In this document: piece after piece, positions 38,840-48,247 of the stretch
How positions within the stretch are numbered: the first letter of the stretch is position 1
How the letters are laid out: every line of letters begins with the position of its first letter
The notes under the pieces: generated by a model
The model's input: only the letters and a program-made list of their open reading frames with translations
What the model was told of the DNA's origin: nothing
Databases searched by the model: none
Translations under genes and position numbers: made by a program
Assembly (NCBI RefSeq): GCF_024199845.1
Contig: NZ_JANADO010000001.1
Location: 5,580,001-5,644,000, forward strand
Length of the DNA: 64,000 bases
Reading direction: 5' to 3'
DNA from: Bradyrhizobium sp. CCGB12
GTDB lineage: Bacteria > Pseudomonadota > Alphaproteobacteria > Rhizobiales > Xanthobacteraceae

Positions 38840-39991
38840 ATGCCTGATACGATCAATATCGGCGCCAACCTCTCCCATAATCTTGTAGACACAGTCTATG
38901 GCGACACCTCGAGATCGACCATGATTGTCGATCTAAGCGCCATTCAATCCAATTATCGGACACTTCAGGCGCTTGCGCCGCGCAGCAGTTGCGGCGCTGT
39001 CGTCAAGGCAGACGCCTACGGTCTTGGCGCGGCACGTATAGCGCCATTTCTTGCTCGCCTTGGCTGTACGCAATTCTTCGTAACCGATGTTGACGAAGGC
39101 ATTGCCATGCGCGGAGTGCTACCATCGTCTGCCACAATCTACGTGCTTCACGGCGCTATGCCCGGCATGGAAAAGGCTGCCGAGCACCACAACTTGATGC
39201 CAATCTTGAACAGCAGGGAACAGTTGGATGGATGGCTACGGCATTGCCGACGTCGCAATCAAGCGTTGCCAGCCGGTATTCATGTTGATACTGGCCTTTC
39301 TCGACTAGGTTTTCCCATAGATGAGTTGCAGACACTCGCCGAGAAAGAAACGGGGTTGTCCGAACTAACCACAGCGCTATTCATGAGTCAGCTTGCTTGC
39401 GCAGAGTGGAAAAACGAGGTCAGTCGTCAACAATTACGTCGTTTTCGCACACTGACCCATTTGTTTCCGAAAGCTATTCTTTCTCTCTCGAACTCGGCCG
39501 GACTATTCGCCGGACGCCAATTTCATTTCGACCTCATAAGACTCGGGGGAGGAATTTTCGGCTTTTCCACATCCGATCACCCCTGCTTCAAGCCGTCGCA
39601 AGTCGTCAGTCTGCGAACGCAGATCATTCAATGCCGTGAACTGACGCATGGGGAAGCTATCGGGTACCACATGTCGTACAAGGTGAAGACGCGGATGCGT
39701 GTCGCTACCGCATCTTTTGGTTATGCCGATGGATTTCCACGTATTCTGGGCAATCGGGGCTATGTCTTCATACGTGGTACTCGTGTGGCAATCGTCGGAT
39801 TCGTGTCCATGGACCTTATGACCATCGACGTAACGGAGCTGCCCACAAGCTGGACTCTGCCCGGCACCTTGGTGGATCTGATCTGCCCAGAGCAAACCGT
39901 AGAGGATTTGGCTTCAGCCGCGAATATGCTGAGCGATGAACTGACCACCGGGATCGGGCCTAGGTGCCGCAGGCATTATGTTCAGTGTTGA
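38840..39991 (+). CDS. Alanine racemase-like PLP enzyme
   Basis: Fold-type III PLP protein (383 aa). The PLP lysine block AVVKADAYGLG lies near residue 55, then HVDTGLSRLGF, the second-base tyrosine region FGYADGFPR, and VSMDLMTIDV. These are the conserved sites of Alr, so racemisation of alanine or another amino acid is likely. GAGGTGAAAGG precedes the ATG. Inside this operon it may supply a D-amino acid or a racemised intermediate, or act as a hydrazine-tolerant second racemase, since PLP enzymes are sensitive to hydrazines. It is unlikely to be the only housekeeping racemase. Confidence 0.88.
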   Translation: MPDTINIGANLSHNLVDTVYGDTSRSTMIVDLSAIQSNYRTLQALAPRSSCGAVVKADAYGLGAARIAPFLARLGCTQFFVTDVDEGIAMRGVLPSSATIYVLHGAMPGMEKAAEHHNLMPILNSREQLDGWLRHCRRRNQALPAGIHVDTGLSRLGFPIDELQTLAEKETGLSELTTALFMSQLACAEWKNEVSRQQLRRFRTLTHLFPKAILSLSNSAGLFAGRQFHFDLIRLGGGIFGFSTSDHPCFKPSQVVSLRTQIIQCRELTHGEAIGYHMSYKVKTRMRVATASFGYADGFPRILGNRGYVFIRGTRVAIVGFVSMDLMTIDVTELPTSWTLPGTLVDLICPEQTVEDLASAANMLSDELTTGIGPRCRRHYVQC

Positions 39992-40002
39992 CGAGATGAC
40001 CG

Positions 40003-40707
40003 ATGACCTCCTCCTCCCCTCAATCCAAGCAATTCAATCGATCAGTCTATTTGGCCGATGAGGGCATGCGCCTCATGCGTCCGGACTACTTCACGCCTGA
40101 AGTACGCTATTTCCATGAGCGGGAAAGATTCTTCCTTCACGATCTCCTGCGCTCGACCCCGTACGAGCTGATCATCGAGGTTGGCTGTAGTTCCTACCGA
40201 CTCATCGATATCAAGAACGATGACAATGACTACCTTGGCATCGACATAAGCCCACCTCGCGCACGACGGTTGAAAAATTGGAACGGAGCAATCATCCGCT
40301 GTGATGCAAACAAATTCTTCGCAAGGAAGCGACTGATCAATGAGATCAAGAGGCGATACCAAGGAAAGATACTTTGCATACTGCCATTCAATTTTCTTGG
40401 TACGATGGATGCGCCACTGGAATTCCTCACGCTGGTCGGCCAGACGCCCTTTGATCTCGCCCTGTCCCTCTTTTCAACCAGCGATCGGGCAACCGCAGCG
40501 CGTCTGAAGTACTATGATCTTTGCGGCATCGAGGTTCGGAGTGTAGACCGCACGGATAATCATGTCCGCTTAGACTGCTCGAATGGCTTCCAAGCGTTCG
40601 CTTTCAATCCGCTCTTTTTGGAAAATCGCATATCTGCTTATGGCTTGCGCCTAAACAACGCAGAGCATCATGACGTCTGCAATTTTCTCCATTTCCAAAA
40701 AGAGTGA
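40003..40707 (+). CDS. SAM-dependent methyltransferase-like protein, last gene of the operon
   Basis: Protein of 234 aa. LIIEVGCSSYRLIDI followed by DYLGIDISPPRARRL matches motifs I and II of class I methyltransferases; the later motifs are weak (ILCILPFNFLGTMD). It begins 11 bases after the racemase stop and closes the operon. It probably modifies the pathway product or is a degenerate SAM-fold protein; the acceptor is unknown. Confidence 0.65.
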   Translation: MTSSSPQSKQFNRSVYLADEGMRLMRPDYFTPEVRYFHERERFFLHDLLRSTPYELIIEVGCSSYRLIDIKNDDNDYLGIDISPPRARRLKNWNGAIIRCDANKFFARKRLINEIKRRYQGKILCILPFNFLGTMDAPLEFLTLVGQTPFDLALSLFSTSDRATAARLKYYDLCGIEVRSVDRTDNHVRLDCSNGFQAFAFNPLFLENRISAYGLRLNNAEHHDVCNFLHFQKE

Positions 40708-41200
40708 TTCTTACGGATATATATAGGATGAGACGCTACTTGCGCAGAAGTGGGTCCGACCGGCATCAACACAGTGGACCGTCGGCTTTTGATCAAAAAC
40801 AACACGATAATCAAACGAGTTGTCTTATAACTTAGCGCCACCTTGTCGAGAGACGTCGTCTAAGCGGCGGCAGCCCTATTCAGCGCCTCTTCGTAGAGAA
40901 TCGATTGTCGCGGCCTGCGGGAATAATCCTTCCCAAGTCAACGACCGGCTGGCAGCGGCTACTCTCGTCATTTACTTTAACTCGTCCGCCCCGAACATCG
41001 CCAGAATGCATCTGATAGCAGTCTGTTGCGCTCGTTCAGCCAAACTGCCGTCTAGCGTGCGGTAGCTTCACTTCCTTTTTATGCGAGGGATGAGAGCCGT
41101 CTTGGCGGGCAACAGCGTTTGTTGCACGACATCGGCCACATATGGACCGTGCCAGCTTTAGGTACGGGCCCGCTTATCCACATTCTGGACGAACCCACCG

Positions 41201-41214
41201 CAATTGTACAATTG
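41201..41214. promoter_or_regulatory. Perfect 14-bp palindrome upstream of the XRE gene
   Basis: CAATTGTACAATTG is self-complementary over its full length and lies about 50 bases before the copy B regulator. It is a good candidate autoregulatory operator. The matching region of copy A has lost the symmetry. Confidence 0.5.
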
Positions 41215-41264
41215 TACGTCTATATCAGGTGGTTTGATCGCCCGTGGAATGGCTGCTTTAGCGC

Positions 41265-41546
41265 ATGAAAGCTCGTGCGCTTGTCGCCTGGAATGTGCGC
41301 CGGATCCGCGTCAATCGCGGTATCCCACAAGAGCTATTGGCACACGATGCGAGGATAAACCGCTCCTATATGGGCGGCATTGAGCAGCAATCGGCGAACC
41401 CCACAATTGATGTTCTTGACCGTATTGCGGGAGCGCTTGATGTTGATTTGTCTGAATTCTTTGTTCAGCCGCCTAAAGGCGCGACGCCTCCCATGACCTT
41501 GCGCAGAGGTCCCAAGCCGGCGCATCCGCGGCGCAAACAGAACTAG
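41265..41546 (+). CDS. XRE-family transcriptional regulator (copy B)
   Basis: A 93-residue Cro/C1-type regulator, paralogous to 31884-32165. The N-terminal 15 residues (MKARALVAWNVRRIR) and the SYMGGIEQQS block are identical; the recognition-helix neighbourhood differs (GIPQELLAHDARIN against GISQERLAYDARID), so the two may bind different sites. It lies 560 bases after the end of the biosynthetic operon and is a candidate regulator of it. Confidence 0.85.
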   Translation: MKARALVAWNVRRIRVNRGIPQELLAHDARINRSYMGGIEQQSANPTIDVLDRIAGALDVDLSEFFVQPPKGATPPMTLRRGPKPAHPRRKQN

Positions 41547-41570
41547 CACTCTCCTATAAGAGTCAGGCGT

Positions 41571-42337
41571 GATAGGCGCGGGCTTGGCGATAGTTTGCCT
41601 GAGTTGAACGCACGGTAAGTTTCAGAGTCATAGGCTTGCCAAGCTGCAGAAAAAAACAACTATCACGCAGAATGATTTTCTCTGGGCGTGCGACTGCCTT
41701 TCCCTAGAATTGGTAGCATTACTCGCCCGGTGTTTGCTGTAGATTTGGCCGTTGGAAAGGACGAACGATTCGCGCTCGAGCTTCGCAAATGGTTGCCGCG
41801 ATCTGCGCGATCATGCGAGATGGCTGAAATCGTGACAGTTCTCTCAACGTGGTATGGACCGCGCCATTCCTGAAGCGCGAACCAAGAACGAAGCTGTAGA
41901 TGCCAAGCCCGACAGGTAATCCACTTATCCCACGAACGCCCATAAATTCTACGTACGGCTGCGTCCCAGAAGCGGTGCAGTTCGCGCCTGGAAGCGCCAA
42001 GCGAGCTAGGATGACAATCACAACCGCAACAGCCACCCTGCGCCTGGCAGCGCTTCGGCGGTAAACACTCGATGTGGAGTTCGCCGCGCACCTCATGCGC
42101 GCAAGGAAAGTGCAGAGATCTAAACAAGAAACAGAACCATAGCGAAGACGCTAACGGATAACTCAAAGGCAGGCACACTTAGCAAGACTTTCCGGCGATG
42201 TCTCGCAGCCGAAGACGGCGATGCCGTCGCGCGACCAGGATGGGCAGTAGTCGATCCGCGCATGCATCGGAGCGAGCCAATTGCATCAAATAATGCGGAA
42301 TTCCCAAATGTAAGCCGCAGACTTATGGACGTTAGTC
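41571..42337. other. Stretch without supported gene
   Basis: About 770 bases. A minus-strand frame at 41719-42096 has an Arg-rich start and a hydrophobic segment (VAVAVVIVILARLAL) that could be a small secreted protein, but no ribosome binding site or known family supports it. Confidence 0.4.
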
Positions 42338-42589
42338 ATGAAGCTTGTCGAATATCCATCCGGAAGCTCCACCAGGTCGACCGTCTTTGTTGGCAAGAAC
42401 CGTTTTGGAAACTGGGTCGTCCGCGAACAGAACGGTATTTTTGGCGGCCTGTTCGCGAGCCGGGCACAAGCGCTCAAATACGCGCTCCGCCAGAATGGCC
42501 AACATCCAGAGGCTATTCTCGAGGTCTCCCGCGAGATCGAGCTCGATGTCCCCCACGATCCTGAGGCGCGTGGGGAACGATCGGCTTAA
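42338..42589 (+). CDS. Small conserved-type hypothetical protein
   Basis: An 83-residue protein whose core (VFVGKNRFGNWVVREQ, then FASRAQALKYAL) resembles small DUF2188-like proteins that are common and uncharacterised in rhizobia. The composition and strand-helix pattern look like a real folded domain. No function can be given. The ATG lacks a strong ribosome binding site. Confidence 0.6.
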   Translation: MKLVEYPSGSSTRSTVFVGKNRFGNWVVREQNGIFGGLFASRAQALKYALRQNGQHPEAILEVSREIELDVPHDPEARGERSA

Positions 42590-43176
42590 TTGAGTGGTTA
42601 TTTGGCTTGCTGCAGCCCACGAAAGTAGACCGCCAAGCCCTCTGAACATGCGGGTTGGCTGTAGGGCGATCACGAGAAGCGAAACAAGGACGGGGATCCT
42701 CGCGCTTTAGAGGACAAGAATCAAGTCGGGTCTTGGTTGACCGCGCGCGGCGAGTTCACCCATGGCTATATCTAGGCAGGCATTCTGAACACTTTTTGGC
42801 CCGCCAAATTGAGCCCTCCGACCTTAAACCCAATTGGTAATATCGGCCCTCAATTTGCGGAGCAATCAAAGGCACGAGGGTACCGCTCTTGCTCGTCACA
42901 GTTGGCCGGGGACGAAAAGGTTGCGGGCGGGCTGAGGTGTGATACGCAATCGGACCTGTGAACGGAGGCCTCGTAACGACGTCCTGGTCGGGACGCTCAA
43001 CCTGTGCAGCGGAGCGTAGAGGAGCGACCACCGGCCGATGGACAGAGGTCATTACGACTACTGTCCCAGCTGAGTATCGCCGGCCCTCCTCGCCAAACCG
43101 GGGTCATTGCGGACGGTAGGCTCTGGAAGGTCATCTTAGCGGCTTGAGACCGAAACGAACTCCGACACAGTGTCGT
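42590..43176. other. Intergenic region without recognisable gene
   Basis: About 590 bases following the small hypothetical gene and preceding the stop of the minus-strand aminotransferase. No terminator or gene was recognised. Confidence 0.45.
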
Positions 43177-44553
43177 TCACTCGCCTACCCTTATCGCGCC
43201 CAATATGTCTTGACGGCTCTCGAGAAAGCCTGCGAACACGTCGACGATGAACTCAGCGTCGGCACGCGTCATCGGTGACGGAATCGATGCGGCAGCACCA
43301 TACGGCACGATGATGCCGTTCTCCGCGAAGAAGCGTGTGAGCTCCTTCATTAGAGTTGCGTCGTCAGGTCTTAGATAGATGTCGCGATAGTCAGTCGGGT
43401 TTTCTGCCCGCGCGTGAATGCGGAAGAGTGAGGCGGCACCGGTGACACAGAGCGGCGCTCCCAGCTTCGAGATGGCCCGGCCGATCCCGCCCCGGACAAT
43501 GTCTCCAAGGATCTCCAGATGTGCAAAAGCCGCATGATCGAGATGACGCATCGCAGCCAGCCCCGCTGTCATGGATAGGGGATTGGCAGAGAACGTACCG
43601 CCCTGCGGCAGAAGTGGCCGTCCCCCTGAGGCATCGAATACCTCCATCACGTCCTCGCGACCGCCGATTGCTCCAATCGGCAAACCTCCGCCGATGATCT
43701 TGCCCATCGTGATGACGTCTGGAACAAGGCCGTAACGTGCAGAAGCGCCCTGAAACCCCTGCCTGAGATTGAGGACCTCATCGGCGATCACTAGGATCCC
43801 GTTCTTGCGGGCAGATTCCTGCACCACCGCCAAGAATTCAGGCTTCGGCGCAACGAGCCCGCCGCGGCTCGGCATCGGATCCAGAACGACGGCGGCAAGA
43901 TCGTGCGCATTCGATGATATCAAGCGGCGTGCGCCTTCAGCGTCATTGAAGCGGAGCACAACCACCTCGTCGAGCACGCTTGCAGGCATCCCGCGATAGA
44001 AGGCCGTAGAATTGGGCCGGATGGCGTCACCCCAATTTTCCGGTGTCGCCGCTTGGCTGACCTCCACCCAATCATAGGCACCATGATAGGCGCCCTCGAG
44101 CTTAGCAATTTTCGAACGTCCAGTGAAGGCACGTGCAGCTTTGATCGCAAAGAGCACGGCCTCGGTCCCGGTATTCACGAAGCGAACTCGGTCAATCCGC
44201 GGAATGCGCTCGCAAAGTAGTTCAGCGAGTTCAATCTCGCTCTCCGTCGGATTTGCAAAGCAACTGCCGCGCTGAATTTGATGGGTTAGTGCTTCCACAA
44301 CGGGGCCGAAGGCATGTCCATGGATCAATGTCGTGAAGTTGCAATTGAGGTCGAGAAACCGGCGGCCGTCGACATCGAAAAGATAGCTGCCTAACCCGCG
44401 CTCGATGTAGAGTGGAGTTGGATCTCGCCCAATCGTTACTCGCGAGGTGCCATCCGGGAACACTTCTTGAGCTCGTGCGAAGCTTTCGTTGGACCGCCTG
44501 CCAGCGCGAGAGAATCCAGCCGTATTTGAACCTGCGTCGTTTTCTCGATTCAC
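43177..44553 (-). CDS. Class III aminotransferase, glutamate-1-semialdehyde-mutase-like
   Basis: PLP enzyme of 458 aa in the ornithine-aminotransferase/HemL group. Seen in order: RFVNTGTEAVLFAIKAARAFTG, the YHGAYDW block, VIADEVLNLRQGF, and the lysine motif MGKIIGGGLPIGAIGG. The DEV block differs from the DEVMTGFR of true HemL, so it is probably a secondary-metabolism aminotransferase or aminomutase. GAGGAT precedes the GTG start. It lies downstream of, but 900 bases from, the CoA-transferase gene on the same strand, so co-transcription is uncertain. Confidence 0.85.
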   Translation of the reverse strand: MNRENDAGSNTAGFSRAGRRSNESFARAQEVFPDGTSRVTIGRDPTPLYIERGLGSYLFDVDGRRFLDLNCNFTTLIHGHAFGPVVEALTHQIQRGSCFANPTESEIELAELLCERIPRIDRVRFVNTGTEAVLFAIKAARAFTGRSKIAKLEGAYHGAYDWVEVSQAATPENWGDAIRPNSTAFYRGMPASVLDEVVVLRFNDAEGARRLISSNAHDLAAVVLDPMPSRGGLVAPKPEFLAVVQESARKNGILVIADEVLNLRQGFQGASARYGLVPDVITMGKIIGGGLPIGAIGGREDVMEVFDASGGRPLLPQGGTFSANPLSMTAGLAAMRHLDHAAFAHLEILGDIVRGGIGRAISKLGAPLCVTGAASLFRIHARAENPTDYRDIYLRPDDATLMKELTRFFAENGIIVPYGAAASIPSPMTRADAEFIVDVFAGFLESRQDILGAIRVGE

Positions 44554-45455
44554 AACATCCTCATCGCCTTCGTTTTCTGACTAGGCCGCAAACAGCCGCT
44601 TCAATGCCACAACTTGCCGGTCCTGCTGCTGCGCTTTTGAGTACCGTCGAAAGCCAGTTGCGCATCGCAGCGACACACTTGAACTAGATTAGCTGCCCTC
44701 GTGCCGAACCGCTGCCGACTCAGGCGACTTTCCTGGTTTGGTTTTTGCTAGTATTCGGGATCACACGGTAACGAGCTTGCTTGCAGGCGCGTGGCGCATG
44801 CGCCGCAACGACCGCCTGAGGATCGGAGATGTCATTATTGACGGCCGCGTTTGGCGGCCTCTGCTGATACCTCAGATCAGCAGCATCAAAAGGGACGGCG
44901 AGTTGCTAATAGACGGTAGCACTCATATTGGATTGCGATACTACCTACTCTGATGAGAGGTGCGCCTTTGAGAACCGTCTCGCGTGCATCAATTTGAGGA
45001 TGCGCCATACAAGGGTCCGCCGACTGGTTTTATGCGGCCGGGTGGATAGTTCGGACACGCGACAGTCTCTTTTCTCGTCGCGACGTTTTACCCCCAGCTC
45101 TCATCACGCCAATGGCTGCTTAGGCCTCCACACTGATCCGGAGCTAAATATAACGATTGCGGGCCTGAGCTGCGCTACTGCGCAGGACAAACACACTTCT
45201 CGCTGACGCCTGGGTGATCGCAAATCGGCCTTGTCGGAAGAGACTTGTGCCAGGCCTTTCCGGAACACATACTATCAGGCATCATAAGCGCACCGCGTTT
45301 GATGCCGTCAGGCGATCACAGCAATAGCAAGAGAGCATAGTTGCGCCTTAGCATGTGCGGAACAATGAAAAGTCTATCAAGACTTGCTAGCCGAACGGGC
45401 TTGGATTGCCAAGAGGAGCAGCAACCTGGGGCATAGTGTTGATTTATCAGACTGA
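44554..45455. other. Stretch without supported gene
   Basis: About 900 bases between two minus-strand genes. A plus-strand frame at 44738-44953 with a TTG start is the only candidate and has no recognisable family. On the minus strand near 44,700 a GG-N10-GC pair resembles a sigma-54 core, but the -12 element is poor. Confidence 0.4.
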
Positions 45456-47900
45456 CTATAGCCTGTTTGTTCTCGCGAGCTCGACTTCGGAAAGCATCAC
45501 CGCACCGATAATACCCTCTCTAGCCAAGTGCGCGATCTCTGAGTCGGAAAGCCCAAGAAGTCCTGATAGAATCTCTCTATTATGTTGTCCAAGTGTCGGT
45601 GCCGCTGAGCGGATCGCATTGGGCCTCTCACCTTCCCGAATCGGCATGGAGGGCTGTGGATGCCCGCCAATGAAAGCGCGATCGACTTCTTGCAGATAGC
45701 CGCGCGCCCTGAGATGCCGATCCCTTAGCAGATCGATTGGCAGGCGGGCCACGCCGGCCGCTATCCCTGCGGACTGCAACTCGGACATCGCCTGGTCCGC
45801 GTCACGCGTGATCGTCCAAGCTTCGATGGCTTGCTCAATCAAATCCTCGCTATCACGGCGAGCTTCTGCAAATTCCAGCGAAACGTCCGTGGCCCAGTCT
45901 GGCCGCCCGATGAGTCTGGCGAGACTCTGCCACATGTGTTGGTCGGTCGCGGCTACCATGACCCAATTGTCCTCACCGGCACATCGGAAGCAGCCATGTG
46001 GCACGAACTGCGGATGTCGATTGCCGTATTTTACTGGCGACGCACCGTCGATCGAATGGAGGGTCATCCATGGAGCTGCAAAGGGGATCATGCATTCGAT
46101 CTGCGCAAGATCAATGAACTGCCCCCGCCCGGTGGTACGAGCGTGGATCGCCGCAACCAGAACTGCAGCGCAGCCGTTCAAGCCACCGACGGCATCTCCA
46201 AACGCGATGTGACTCATCACGGGTGGCGCGCCGGCTTTGCCGATCAGACCCGGCAACCCGGAGCCCTGCTCGAGCGTTGAACCATAAGCCCGGCAAGCGC
46301 GCCTGCTGCTGTTCGTGCCAAAGGCTGACATCGACATCATGACAAGGCGAGGATTGAGTTTTCCGAGGACGTCATAGCCAAGCCCGAGCTTGGGCAGCAC
46401 ATCGACCGAATAGTTGTCGACGACAATATCAGCTCCCGCAGCAAGCCGCTTTGCAAGAGTGAGGCCCTGCTGTCGCGTCAGATCAAGGGTGACACCGCGC
46501 TTGTTCCGGTTTGCCATGCAGAAGCGCGCCCTCTTTTCATACAGCCGGTCCTCGATATAGGCAGGTCGTCGGTCAACACCACGCCACCAATCCGGATACT
46601 GGATGGCCTCTATCTTGATGACGTCCGCACCAAGGTCAGCCAGTGTACGCGTACACAAGGGTCCCGCCCAGCCCATCGAGAAGTCGAGAACCCGAATTCC
46701 CTGCAATGGTGGCCGTCCTGCATCGATGCGGTCGGGCGATGATGACATAGTGCCGGTTAAACGCCTTCCCATATGCGCTAAACTTTGCTGCTCGGCTGGC
46801 GCCGGAACCTTGCCGCCCCGGCGCGGTGGTGTCAGTGTCAGCCTCTGCATCGAGCCAGCCGTCTGGCCCTCTTCTTCGCCCATCAGGACAGGCACGATTG
46901 CGCCTCGCTCGCTCTTCTCCGCGTCCTGCAGCAGATCGGACATTTCGGGCACTGGTACGATCGGGATCTTGCGTTTCAGTCCTTCCACAAACCACTCGTT
47001 TGTGGTCTGCGTTTTCAGCCTCGGAATGAACTGCCGTTCGATCCGTTGCACGTGTTGCAGACGATCGGCCCCCATGACGAAAGACGGATCGTCGCGCAGT
47101 TCAGACAGCCCAAGCATATCGCAGAACGCGCGCCATTGCGCTGGAGTGATTGTTGTAATGCCGAGCCAGCCATCTCTTGTTTGGTAAATGCCAATCGGAA
47201 AGTTCGGCCAGAAGCGGTTTATGCCAATTCGGCGCATTACATCCCCGTGCTCATACGCCTCGAACATTTGATACTCGCTGAGGGCGAGGCTCGATTCAAA
47301 AACGCTGAGCGACCACGACCCACCGCGCCTTATTCCCGGAACCGACGAAGAAGCCGCCGCGATAAAGCCCCACAGGCCAGCCAGGATACCAGTTTGGAAA
47401 TCCGGTGCGTGCGATGGCGGGCCCTCGGCCGGTCCAGCCAGCTTGATGAGGCCGGCGAGCGCGCGAACAGTCGAATCGGTTGCGGCGAATCCTGAATAAG
47501 GCCCTTCGCGACCAAACCAGCTTGCTTCGAGGTAAATCAACGCGGGGCATTTCTGCCGGATCGCGGCGATATTAATGGAAGGGCACTCTGCGGGATCAAT
47601 ATCGCGGCCATCGATCAGAATGTTGCAGTCTTCTATCACAGCCGTCAGCTGCGCAACCGCATCCGGGTTTGTGGCATCGATGATAAGGCTCGACTTGCCG
47701 AAGTTCAGGAATGCAAACCACGCGCTGTGGCCAGAAGGCGTGAGCGGCGCGCTACCGCGGAGTGGATCTCCACCTGGCGGCTCGACCTTCTGAACATCGG
47801 CACCGAAGTCAGCAAACAACCGAGCGCAATAGCTGGTCGCCGCCGAGCTACCGATCTCGACGACGCGAAGATGCGAAAACACCTCCATTGGGGTCTCCAT
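45456..47900 (-). CDS. Double-domain CaiB/BaiF (class III) CoA-transferase, copy 1
   Basis: Protein of 814 aa with two fused family III CoA-transferase domains, each beginning with the typical block (LRVVEIGSSAATSYCARLFADFGADVQKVE near residue 10, shown by VVEIGSSAA and FADFGADVQKVE; and VLDFSMGWAGPLCTRTLADL near 400). The second domain has the likely catalytic Asp in HIAFGDAVGGLNG; the first has HAPDFQTGILAG at the matching place. Such enzymes move CoA between carboxylic acids without ATP. Most family members are single-domain dimers, so the fusion forms a pseudo-dimer. It is associated with an SDR and an alpha-oxoamine synthase upstream, suggesting it makes the acyl-CoA for that synthase. 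Confidence 0.9.
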   Translation of the reverse strand: METPMEVFSHLRVVEIGSSAATSYCARLFADFGADVQKVEPPGGDPLRGSAPLTPSGHSAWFAFLNFGKSSLIIDATNPDAVAQLTAVIEDCNILIDGRDIDPAECPSINIAAIRQKCPALIYLEASWFGREGPYSGFAATDSTVRALAGLIKLAGPAEGPPSHAPDFQTGILAGLWGFIAAASSSVPGIRRGGSWSLSVFESSLALSEYQMFEAYEHGDVMRRIGINRFWPNFPIGIYQTRDGWLGITTITPAQWRAFCDMLGLSELRDDPSFVMGADRLQHVQRIERQFIPRLKTQTTNEWFVEGLKRKIPIVPVPEMSDLLQDAEKSERGAIVPVLMGEEEGQTAGSMQRLTLTPPRRGGKVPAPAEQQSLAHMGRRLTGTMSSSPDRIDAGRPPLQGIRVLDFSMGWAGPLCTRTLADLGADVIKIEAIQYPDWWRGVDRRPAYIEDRLYEKRARFCMANRNKRGVTLDLTRQQGLTLAKRLAAGADIVVDNYSVDVLPKLGLGYDVLGKLNPRLVMMSMSAFGTNSSRRACRAYGSTLEQGSGLPGLIGKAGAPPVMSHIAFGDAVGGLNGCAAVLVAAIHARTTGRGQFIDLAQIECMIPFAAPWMTLHSIDGASPVKYGNRHPQFVPHGCFRCAGEDNWVMVAATDQHMWQSLARLIGRPDWATDVSLEFAEARRDSEDLIEQAIEAWTITRDADQAMSELQSAGIAAGVARLPIDLLRDRHLRARGYLQEVDRAFIGGHPQPSMPIREGERPNAIRSAAPTLGQHNREILSGLLGLSDSEIAHLAREGIIGAVMLSEVELARTNRL

Positions 47901-48247
47901 TTTTCCCGCTATCTGACACTCCGCAAATGTTACTTGCTCGCATCAGCCTGCCTGCTGACGAGCCGAGCGTGGCGCGGTTTACCAGGCTATAGCGGAGGTG
48001 CCCGGCCTGCGAGCCAAGGCATACAAGCAAATCTTAGCATCTTCCCGGAAACGGTGGACTGGTCGATACTGAACAGCGCGTAAGAAGTATGAAAGCCGCC
48101 AGGAGAAGATCCCCATTCGTTAGGCCTATCCGCTCCAATCGATCCATGTTCTTCACGCTCCCGCGGGACTGGATGCCGTTTGCGCTGCGATAAAATTGAG
48201 CGTGACCACATTTCTATTATCGCCGGTCAAATGCGATTTGCATCGGC
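47901..48247. other. Gap between SDR and CoA-transferase genes
   Basis: About 350 bases with no gene. Bases just before the CoA-transferase start (GGAGTGT region) resemble those before copy 2 at 57.6 kb, so part of the leader was duplicated too. Confidence 0.45.

Larger units (their letters stand above)
40870..41570. repeat. Diverged duplication, copy B (XRE gene plus upstream DNA)
   Basis: Second copy of the segment at 31,495-32,190, in the same orientation. The two copies bracket the MetRS-to-methyltransferase operon. The QseM-like gene present beside copy A is absent here. Confidence 0.8.

Noticed and set aside
41719..42096. Minus-strand frame with a possible signal or transmembrane segment
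   Set aside because: The hydrophobic stretch could be chance; no ribosome binding site and no recognisable domain.
44690..44730. Possible sigma-54 promoter (GG-N10-GC) upstream of the class III aminotransferase
   Set aside because: The -12 half does not match TTGC and no NifA-type upstream sequence was seen.
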